64,000 bases of DNA from positions 1 to 64,000 of the forward strand of contig NZ_CP061169.1 in assembly GCF_011751765.2 (NCBI RefSeq), in the 5' to 3' direction. The stretch's first letter is position 1; each line of letters starts with the position of its first letter. A program made the translations under genes and the position numbers. The stretch is from Paramicrobacterium chengjingii (GTDB lineage Bacteria > Actinomycetota > Actinomycetes > Actinomycetales > Microbacteriaceae). Below are positions 57,925 through 64,000 of the stretch, piece after piece. Under the pieces are notes generated by a model. The model ran no database searches and was not told the origin of the DNA. It saw only the letters and a program-made list of their open reading frames with translations.

Positions 57925-59175
57925 TTAGACACCGAGGGTCGTGAGAGGCACCACGAAGACGCCGTCGATTCGTCGATGGGCGACTCCGGAGGGCACGACG
58001 ATGACGACCGCCGCCGGCTGCCGTGCAATCTTCGACGTCACGCGCAGAAGGTTCGATGCAGCCGAATCGACGGCCTTGATTCCAAGCTTTACCTCGATGG
58101 CGACCCACGAGCCGTCGTCGTCCTCGATGACGATATCGATCTCGTCGCGGCCCTTAGAGTCTCGATAATGGAAGACTCCGCGGGCACCAAGGGCTTGTGC
58201 ATACACGCGAAGATCGTGGACGACCTGAGATTCGAAGAGAAACCCCAGCGTCTCCGGTTCGAGAAGCAGTCGCTTCGTCCCAGCGCCGAGGAGCGCTGCG
58301 GCGAGGGACGGATCGGCGAGATGTCGCTTCGGCATCTGCAGGAGTGCGCTGCGCGAGCGGAGACGTGGGGCCCATGCCGGTTGATCTTCGACGAGAAACA
58401 TCCTCTCGGCGAGGTCATGGAGTATCGGTACAGTACCAAGGCTTGCCGAGAGGCTGCTCTCTTCCTGCATTCGTCGTGTGATCGTGGTGTAGCCAGCTGG
58501 CTGTGCTGATAGCCCCGCGATTGCACGCATATAGGCCATGAACCGTCGGGGGTCTCGCCGCGTGCCTGCAACCTGGGGGAAGTCGTGCTGAGCAATGTCG
58601 GCGGCGTACGATGAACCGCGCGCGAGGGCATCAGTCTCGCTGCTGTCATGCCAACCCGGCCAACCGCCGGTCACAATGCGCGTCACGACGGTTTCAAAGT
58701 CAGACGGGGACTCAGCGTTCGGGATGGTGTCGCCGGCGAGCAGCGCACCGAGTGACACCGCGCCCGAAGACTCACCCGTTTCTGTCAAGGCCAGCGTTCG
58801 CATGGTGAGTTGCCGAAACCGACCGGCCCCGGAATGTCGAGTGGCATCGTCGTCTGGCGTCGCTGATCCCGAGAGGATGAACTGTGCGACGCGACGTCGG
58901 TCGTCGACCTCGTGGCGAACAGCATTCCAGAGTTCAGGGACCAGCTGCCACTCGTCCAGAAGTCGTGGTGTGGGTCCGTCCAAGGCTGAGGCAGGCTGTT
59001 CTCTCGCTAAGACGGCGCGGGCATCGGACGCATCAAGTCGCAACTCTGACGCGGCCACACGCCGGGCCGATTCAGTCTTTCCCACGGCTCGAGCGCCGTG
59101 AATGACGAGCGCTCCGCTCGAGTTCAGTCCTGCTGCGATTTCGGCGTCGACAATGCGGTCGATGTAACCAGTCAT
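57925..59175 (-). CDS. AAA ATPase with DUF4143
   Basis: A 416-residue protein of the AAA_14/DUF4143 class. Walker A GARAVGKTESARR (about 28-40) and a Walker B-like region RLLDEWQLVPELWNAV near 72-87 are present. The C-terminal half is the DUF4143 domain, with GVFHYRDSKGRDEIDIVIED, an archaeal-type nuclease-like fold (PD-(D/E)XK style). Function is unknown for the family. The promoter region holds four repeats at an exact 23-bp period. Confidence 0.88.
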   Translation of the reverse strand: MTGYIDRIVDAEIAAGLNSSGALVIHGARAVGKTESARRVAASELRLDASDARAVLAREQPASALDGPTPRLLDEWQLVPELWNAVRHEVDDRRRVAQFILSGSATPDDDATRHSGAGRFRQLTMRTLALTETGESSGAVSLGALLAGDTIPNAESPSDFETVVTRIVTGGWPGWHDSSETDALARGSSYAADIAQHDFPQVAGTRRDPRRFMAYMRAIAGLSAQPAGYTTITRRMQEESSLSASLGTVPILHDLAERMFLVEDQPAWAPRLRSRSALLQMPKRHLADPSLAAALLGAGTKRLLLEPETLGFLFESQVVHDLRVYAQALGARGVFHYRDSKGRDEIDIVIEDDDGSWVAIEVKLGIKAVDSAASNLLRVTSKIARQPAAVVIVVPSGVAHRRIDGVFVVPLTTLGV

Positions 59176-59197
59176 GGGTGCAGTTTAGCAAACTGGT

Positions 59198-59277
59198 GGA
59201 TTACTCCAACTTAATGCAACGGATTACTCCGGTGTTTAGTGGTGGATTACTCCACCAGGTGGTACCCGATTATTCCA
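59198..59277. repeat. Four direct repeats at 23-bp period
   Basis: GGATTACTCC occurs at 59198-59207, 59221-59230 and 59244-59253. The fourth copy is CGATTATTCC at 59267-59276. Starts are exactly 23 bp apart; the 13 bases between copies differ. The first copy is 23 bp from the ATPase start codon. Such iteron-like arrays are usually protein-binding sites. Confidence 0.85.
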
Positions 59278-59316
59278 CGACGCGCGCTGGTCTGGGGTTT
59301 TGCGTCAGCACCCGCG

Positions 59317-59856
59317 CTAGTGTCCCGTTGGCGGATACGTGACTGAGCGGTCAGCGTGAGTGACCGCGCCGGACATCAGGCTCGCAGCATCCGCTTTCGT
59401 CACACTCATGATGTGGTGAACGTCATCCCCATGAGAGATCAGGTGATCGGCGATGATGCGCCGGTGGCACCGCCACCACACGGCCTCCGAGCACATCACG
59501 GCCGTGCGGTGATGACTGCTCAGCTCACGTAACCGGGCGAGGCCGTGGCCGAATTCGGCGCCGAGCGCATAGTCGGCGTAGTTGTGGAAGCTGCGATTGT
59601 TCCAGAATGCGTTCACCTCAAACGGAACGTCCTTCGAAACGGGGCGCCTGCCCGTCAGCTCCTCAACGCGCAGGTACCCGATGCCGGCGGTACGCAGTGA
59701 TTCAGCCAGGGAATCATCATTGAATTGTGGATGCGCACGCGAGCCCGGGAGTCTGCGCACGTCGACGATCTGACCGACGTCGTGCGCACGCAGCATCCCG
59801 ATGAAATCGTCGATCGAACGATCGGAGTGCCCGATCGTGAAAACCGGAACAGACAC
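59317..59856 (-). CDS. DUF488-family protein
   Basis: A 179-residue protein beginning FTIGHSDRSIDDFIGMLRAH, with IVDVRRLPGSRAHPQFNDDS and the conserved MCSEAVWWRCHRRIIADHL near 115-135. These features define DUF488, a family of unknown function. It lies upstream of the repeat array and points toward the ATPase. Confidence 0.88.
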   Translation of the reverse strand: MSVPVFTIGHSDRSIDDFIGMLRAHDVGQIVDVRRLPGSRAHPQFNDDSLAESLRTAGIGYLRVEELTGRRPVSKDVPFEVNAFWNNRSFHNYADYALGAEFGHGLARLRELSSHHRTAVMCSEAVWWRCHRRIIADHLISHGDDVHHIMSVTKADAASLMSGAVTHADRSVTYPPTGH

Positions 59857-59861
59857 GGATG

Positions 59862-60074
59862 CTACTTCGCGATGCGCTTCAGAGCCGAGCCCTTGTGCGC
59901 CGCGATGTGGTCTGTTTTGTCGCTCTTGATCTCATACTGCGGGTCATCGTCCGACGCGTGCCGTGTGTGCCCCTTGTACGCGAAGTCAGTCGTGTGCACC
60001 TTCGTGATCGTGCCCGAGACGCTCCCGGCTTCGGAATTCCAGCTCACGTGGTCGCCGACGCTGAACTTTGGCAT
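59862..60074 (-). CDS. DUF2945 (HVA1/TUDOR-like) small protein
   Basis: A 70-residue protein with FSVGDHVSWNSEAGSVSGTI and YEIKSDKTDHIAAHKGSAL. This pattern is the DUF2945/hypervirulence-associated TUDOR domain. ATG at 60074. It ends five bases before the DUF488 gene on the same strand, so co-transcription is likely. Role unknown. Confidence 0.85.
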   Translation of the reverse strand: MPKFSVGDHVSWNSEAGSVSGTITKVHTTDFAYKGHTRHASDDDPQYEIKSDKTDHIAAHKGSALKRIAK

Positions 60075-60261
60075 CGCTACCGCCTTTCTCATGACCCCCC
60101 GCCATCGTACGGCCACAACGAAATCGCACACGACACCGACATTCGCGACGAAAGCGAGGCCGGGCACCCACAGCATCCGGTGCTTCGTAACATGCAAGCT
60201 GTGCCGACGCGGATGGCTCCGCGTAGCATGGCCGCACGCAACCTTTCTGGAATGAGGACGC

Positions 60262-60801
60262 ATGTTCGCGAAGAAGCTTCTCGGTACGAGTGCACTCGTG
60301 ACGGCCACCGCGCTCGTCGGTGCCGCGGCGACGCAAGACGTTAACGGTCGCTGGTACAAGAAACTGTATAAGCCCGATTTTCAGCCACCGGCAAAGACGT
60401 TTCCCCTTGTCTGGCCGGTATTGTATGCGAGCATCGCGCTGACCTCGGCGGCAGTACTCGTGCCGCGCGCCCGGGAGCGGGCCGCGCAGAAGCGCCGTGA
60501 GAGCCTCGGCGTGAAGTACGCGGGACCGCAGGCAGATGCAGCATCGGATCCAGCACACGGGTATCGGCGCGCACTGCTGCTGAATCTCGCGCTCAACGCG
60601 AGCTGGTCGTGGACCTTCTTTCGTCAGCACGATCTTGATCTGGCTCTCGGCACCGCGACGGGTCTCGCGGTCAGCAGCACCGATCTTGCCCGGAGGGCGG
60701 GCCGGGTGCATCGGGGACTCGGCTGGGCGCTCGCGCCATACGCTGCGTGGTGCTGGTTTGCGACCGCGCTCACCTCGCGCATCCGCACGCTGAACAACTG
60801 A
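60262..60801 (+). CDS. TspO/MBR-family protein
   Basis: A 179-residue membrane protein with the TspO signature WYKKLYKPDFQPPAKTFPLV and a later LNASWSWTFFRQHD stretch, over about five membrane segments. TspO proteins bind tetrapyrroles and lipids and act in stress. A charged insertion (about 70-100) between segments is longer than in the shortest family members. Confidence 0.9.
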   Translation: MFAKKLLGTSALVTATALVGAAATQDVNGRWYKKLYKPDFQPPAKTFPLVWPVLYASIALTSAAVLVPRARERAAQKRRESLGVKYAGPQADAASDPAHGYRRALLLNLALNASWSWTFFRQHDLDLALGTATGLAVSSTDLARRAGRVHRGLGWALAPYAAWCWFATALTSRIRTLNN

Positions 60802-60913
60802 GCAGCCTGATACAGGGTGCGTCCTGGCTCAGATCCGTGTGGGCTACTGATTCAATGGAGGGCGTGACCCACGCGCCGCTGCGTCACGCCCAAGAGCCAC
60901 GAGGGAGCAGCCC

Positions 60914-62014
60914 ATGCAGACACCCATTACCACGCGCAGCCTGTTCGGCCCGGGGCCGACGAACCCCTACGCCGAGGCGACAATGGCGCTCGGGTACCCG
61001 CTGCTCGGGCACCTCGACCCGCTCTTCATCGAGCGGATCGACCGCACGTGCGACGGTCTGCGCGAGGTATGGGGAACGCAGAATGCGCGCACGCTGCCGC
61101 TCAGTGCGACAGGATCGGCCGGCATGGAGGCCGCATTCGTCAACATGGTCGAGCCGGGCGACGTCGTCGTCATCGCCGTGAACGGCCTCTTCGGTGAGCG
61201 CATGTGCGACGTCGCAGGGCGGTGCGGGGCAGCGGTCGTTCGTGTCGACCACGAATACGGGCAGCCGATCGACCCGCAGCGCGTCGCCGACGCGCATCCG
61301 AACCCCAAAATCATCGCCGCCGTGCACGCCGAGACCTCAACGGGCGTGCTTTCTGACATCGCGGCGCTCGGCGCGTTGAAGGGCGACGCCCTGCTGCTCG
61401 TCGATGCAGTCACCTCCATCGGCGGCGTCGAGCTGCGCGCGGACGACTGGGGAATCGACATCGGCTACGCCGGAACGCAGAAGTGCCTCGGCGTCGCGCC
61501 GGGACTCGCACCGTTCACGGTGTCAGACCGTGCCTTCGACCGCCGGGTCGAGAATCCGCGCTCCTGGTATCTCGACCTCGGAATGCTGGGCGGCTATGTC
61601 GGCGCTGCATCGGGCGCCAAGCGCACCTACCACCACACGGCGCCCGTCGCCATGATCGCGAGCCTCGAGGCGGCGCTCGACCGCATCCTCGGTGAGGGTC
61701 TTGAGAACGTGTGGGCGCGCCACGCGGCGGCTGGCACAGCGCTGCGCGACGGGTTGCAGGAGCGGGGCTTCGAGCTGTTCGCAGCCGAGGGCCACCGGCT
61801 GCCGTCGTTGACGACGGTGAAGGTTCCCGGTGACGTCGACTCGGCAGCTGTGCGCAGCTTTCTGCTCGAGAAGTACAGCATGGAGATCGGCGCAGGAGTC
61901 GGCGTCTACGCGGATTCGGTGTGGCGCATTGGCCTCATGGGGCCGAATGCGACGGACGGCATCGCCGAATTCATTCTGTCGGCCCTTCAGGATGCTGTGA
62001 CGGCGACGCGCTGA
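60914..62014 (+). CDS. Class V aminotransferase (alanine-glyoxylate type)
   Basis: A 366-residue PLP enzyme. LFGPGPTNPYAEATMALG opens it; the SATGSAGMEAAFVN binding loop and the lysine in YAGTQKCLGVAPGLAPF (near 190) are present. It resembles AGXT/serine-pyruvate aminotransferases, which convert glyoxylate to glycine or serine to hydroxypyruvate. ATG at 60914 follows GAGGGAG. Its 3' end overlaps the convergent zinc-ABC ATPase gene by 44 bases. Confidence 0.9.
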   Translation: MQTPITTRSLFGPGPTNPYAEATMALGYPLLGHLDPLFIERIDRTCDGLREVWGTQNARTLPLSATGSAGMEAAFVNMVEPGDVVVIAVNGLFGERMCDVAGRCGAAVVRVDHEYGQPIDPQRVADAHPNPKIIAAVHAETSTGVLSDIAALGALKGDALLLVDAVTSIGGVELRADDWGIDIGYAGTQKCLGVAPGLAPFTVSDRAFDRRVENPRSWYLDLGMLGGYVGAASGAKRTYHHTAPVAMIASLEAALDRILGEGLENVWARHAAAGTALRDGLQERGFELFAAEGHRLPSLTTVKVPGDVDSAAVRSFLLEKYSMEIGAGVGVYADSVWRIGLMGPNATDGIAEFILSALQDAVTATR

Positions 62015-62636
62015 CGACGCGACCGTGCTCGAGACGGACGATCCGGTCGGCCGCCCCGATCGCGTCGTCGTCATGGGTGACGCAGACGACCGCGGCACCC
62101 CGCGATGCCTCTTCCGCGAGGATGGCTTGGGTACGCGCACGGCTGTGGGCGTCGAGGCCGGCGGCCGGCTCGTCGAGCAGAAGTAATGCCGGGCGCCTGA
62201 CGATGCCCTGAGCGACGAGCGCTCGCTGACGCTGACCGCCCGACAACGAGGTCAGCGGCCGGGACGCGAGTGCGGTGAGGCCGACGCGCTCGATCGCCTC
62301 GGCGACAGCTGCCCGGGTGGCAGCTCCGCGAAGGCGGTGCCCGCGCGCCCACGTGCCCATGGTGACGACGTCGCGCACGGTTACGGGCAGGGCTTCTGGA
62401 GCCTGCGGACGTTGCACGACAAGGGCGATGTTGCCGGAACGCTCGATGCTGCCCCGTCGCGGGGCCAGCACGCCGGCGAGAAGCTCGACGAGCGTTGATT
62501 TGCCCGAGCCGTTGGCCCCTGTCAGGGCCGTGACCTCGCCGCGCGCGAGCTCGACGGAGACGTCGTGCAGAACATCGCTCTGCTGGTAGGCGAAGCAGAC
62601 AGACTCGGCACGGACAGCGTGGTGTGAGGGAAGCAT
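61971..62636 (-). CDS. Metal ABC transporter ATPase (AztA-like)
   Basis: A 221-residue ATPase: Walker A GANGSGKSTL, signature LSGGQRQRA, Walker B LLLLDEPAAGLD and VTHDDD. It is divergent from an ABC-3 type permease, and the short gap between them has a Zur-like box, so zinc or manganese uptake is likely. ATG at 62636. The 3' end overlaps the aminotransferase gene. Confidence 0.88.
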   Translation of the reverse strand: MLPSHHAVRAESVCFAYQQSDVLHDVSVELARGEVTALTGANGSGKSTLVELLAGVLAPRRGSIERSGNIALVVQRPQAPEALPVTVRDVVTMGTWARGHRLRGAATRAAVAEAIERVGLTALASRPLTSLSGGQRQRALVAQGIVRRPALLLLDEPAAGLDAHSRARTQAILAEEASRGAAVVCVTHDDDAIGAADRIVRLEHGRVVSASPSQHPEGPTE

Positions 62637-62653
62637 CGATCCACTATAGCAAT

Positions 62654-62668
62654 TGATAATCGTTCTCA
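62654..62668. promoter_or_regulatory. Zur/Fur-like box
   Basis: TGATAAT-C-GTTCTCA is an imperfect 7-1-7 inverted repeat in the 53-bp gap between the ATPase and permease genes. It resembles the Zur box consensus (TGATAATCATTATCA type) and could serve both promoters. Confidence 0.6.
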
Positions 62669-62689
62669 TTCTCGACTAGTGTCTGTTCT

Positions 62690-63640
62690 GTGTCCTGGCT
62701 CATTGATCCCCTCACCGCCGATTTCGTCGTGCGCGCCGCCGTCGGAGGCCTGCTCGTCGCGGCAATCTGCGGCGTTGTCGGAACCTGGGTCGTTATTCGG
62801 GGGATGGCGTTTCTTGGCGAGGCCATCGGGCACGGGATGCTGCCGGGCGTCGCTCTCGCAAGTCTGCTGGGCTTCCCTCTCGTCGCCGGCGCCGCGGTGA
62901 GCGCGATCGCGATGAGCACGGCCATCGGACTACTTCAGCGACGTGGCCGCTTGTCGTACGACACGAGCATCGGCCTGCTGTTCGTCGGGATGCTCTCGCT
63001 CGGCGTGATCATCGTCTCTCATTCGCGCACTTTCGCAACTGACGCGACGGCGATGCTGTTCGGTGACATTCTCGCCATCGGTGCCGGTGACATCGCGATC
63101 CTCGCTGTCGCCCTCGCCGCGACACTCGTCGTCGCTGGCGTGCTCCATCGGGCATTCGTCGTCGCCGCGTTCGACGGGCGGATTGCGACGACCCTCGGCC
63201 TCGCCCCTCAGGTCGCTCACGGTGCGCTCGTGGGCCTCGTGACGCTTGCCGTTGTAGCGTCGTACCAGGCAGTGGGATCGCTGCTCGTCGTCGGACTTCT
63301 GATCGCTCCCGCCGTCGCCGCCCGGGTCTGGGCCGATCGCATCCCCGCGATCATGGCGCTCGCCGCCGCAGTGGGTGCTGTCGCCGTGCTGACCGGCCTA
63401 CTCCTGTCGTGGCACTTCGGCACCGCGGCCGGGGCATCCATCGCTCTGTCCGCCATCGTGCTCGCCGCGGCATCCTCGCTGGCCCGCACTGCCGCCGAGC
63501 GGCTGCGCCGAGAGGCGACTCCCCACGACAGCATCCGGCCCCAGACGCCGCCAGAGTCCACGTCACCTGCGGCCCCCTTCGCACAGACAACATCTCGTGC
63601 ACCCGCATCGCCCGTTTCATCGATCCTCGAAAGGTCCTGA
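62690..63640 (+). CDS. Metal ABC transporter permease (AztB-like)
   Basis: A 316-residue ABC-3 permease with about eight membrane segments. GMAFLGEAIGHGMLPGVALA is the family motif, and SYQAVGSLLVVGLLIAPAVA lies in the later part. The C-terminal 45 residues are a low-complexity tail rich in S, T and P. GTG at 62690. The stop overlaps the next ATG (TGATG). Confidence 0.9.
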   Translation: MSWLIDPLTADFVVRAAVGGLLVAAICGVVGTWVVIRGMAFLGEAIGHGMLPGVALASLLGFPLVAGAAVSAIAMSTAIGLLQRRGRLSYDTSIGLLFVGMLSLGVIIVSHSRTFATDATAMLFGDILAIGAGDIAILAVALAATLVVAGVLHRAFVVAAFDGRIATTLGLAPQVAHGALVGLVTLAVVASYQAVGSLLVVGLLIAPAVAARVWADRIPAIMALAAAVGAVAVLTGLLLSWHFGTAAGASIALSAIVLAAASSLARTAAERLRREATPHDSIRPQTPPESTSPAAPFAQTTSRAPASPVSSILERS

Positions 63641-64000
63641 TGTCGCTTCGCCGTCCACTCCTTCTCGCTTCGACCGTCGTGCTGCTTCTCGCCACGTCGG
63701 CATGCTCTGCCGCAACATCCGACGCGAAGGCCCCACCGGGGAAATCAGATGACGGCCACGGCGCTGTCGCCGGAGCCGTCGAAGCCGCCGAGCCCCCACT
63801 GCAGCTCGTGTCGATCGATGAGTCGGGAGCCGCTGGCGTGCTCGACCTCCTTGACGGGGAGACGACGATGCTCGGAGAGATCGGAGCACCGCACGAGACG
63901 GCGACAGACGGCCGGTACGTATTTGCCACGACAGATGCGGGCATTGAGGTAATCGACAGCGGCGTCTGGACGTGGGATCACGTCGACCACTTTCACTACT
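63640..64000 (+). CDS. Secreted metallochaperone-like lipoprotein (AztD-like), cut by window end
   Basis: 120 codons are visible. A signal peptide (MSLRRPLLLASTVVLLLATS) ends at ATSACSA with the likely lipid-bearing Cys near 22; the -3 residue is a threonine, a little unusual. A spacer with GHGAV is followed by a beta-propeller-like repeat (LDLLDGETTMLGEIG) and TWDHVDHFHYY at the edge. Histidine-rich WDHxDHFHY is what I recall in AztD zinc chaperones. The ATG overlaps the permease stop. Confidence 0.7.
   Translation, partial: MSLRRPLLLASTVVLLLATSACSAATSDAKAPPGKSDDGHGAVAGAVEAAEPPLQLVSIDESGAAGVLDLLDGETTMLGEIGAPHETATDGRYVFATTDAGIEVIDSGVWTWDHVDHFHY

Overview
This looks like the chromosomal origin region of a high-GC Gram-positive actinobacterium, most like Microbacteriaceae (Micrococcales). 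The gene order is actinobacterial: dnaA, dnaN, gnd, recF, DUF721, gyrB, gyrA, DUF3566, tRNA-Ile and tRNA-Ala. Further along come ppiA, rhomboid, crgA, class E sortase and pabA. The serine/threonine kinase and cell-wall cluster (pknB, pknA, pbpA, rodA, pstP, fhaB, fhaA) follows, ending at a divergent tRNA-Leu. I do not assign a genus.

Layout. 1-11.2 kb is the replication core, with DnaA boxes before dnaA and in the dnaA-dnaN gap. 11.2-26 kb is accessory: three dihydrofolate-reductase-like proteins with an HxlR regulator that share a repeated operator-like site, an Imm5-like protein, a broken TetR gene beside its intact operator, a flotillin, a formaldehyde dehydrogenase/HbpS-like pair with an unusual HATPase-LuxR regulator, and several regulator/target pairs with clear palindromic operators. 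26-32.3 kb is a complete peptide-type ABC transporter behind a regulator that fuses XRE and TetR DNA-binding domains. 32.4-38.7 kb returns to core genes, interrupted by a second cluster of DnaA boxes (35.07-35.22 kb) and a siderophore-interacting protein gene broken by one in-frame TGA. 38.9-40.3 kb is a DUF222/HNH endonuclease. 40.6-49.8 kb is the kinase/cell-wall operon. 50-64 kb is accessory again: msrA, flavoprotein, hydrolases, glycosyltransferase, MgtC, LOG, VapBC, a DUF4143 ATPase preceded by four repeats at an exact 23-bp period, TspO, an aminotransferase, and the start of an AztABD-like zinc system that runs off the end.

How genes work together. DnaA, DnaN, RecF, the gyrase subunits and probably the DUF721 protein support initiation and elongation at this origin. 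FhaA/FhaB, PstP, PknA/PknB, RodA, PbpA and CrgA form the phospho-regulated growth and division machinery. The accessory stretches are mostly small modules of regulator, operator and target, several in decay (TetR remnant, SIP nonsense codon, methyltransferase fossil).

The points I would look at first are the second DnaA-box cluster, the 23-bp-period repeats, the shared HxlR operator, and the XRE-TetR and HATPase-LuxR fusion regulators. No CRISPR array, rRNA, prophage or insertion sequence with transposase was seen.
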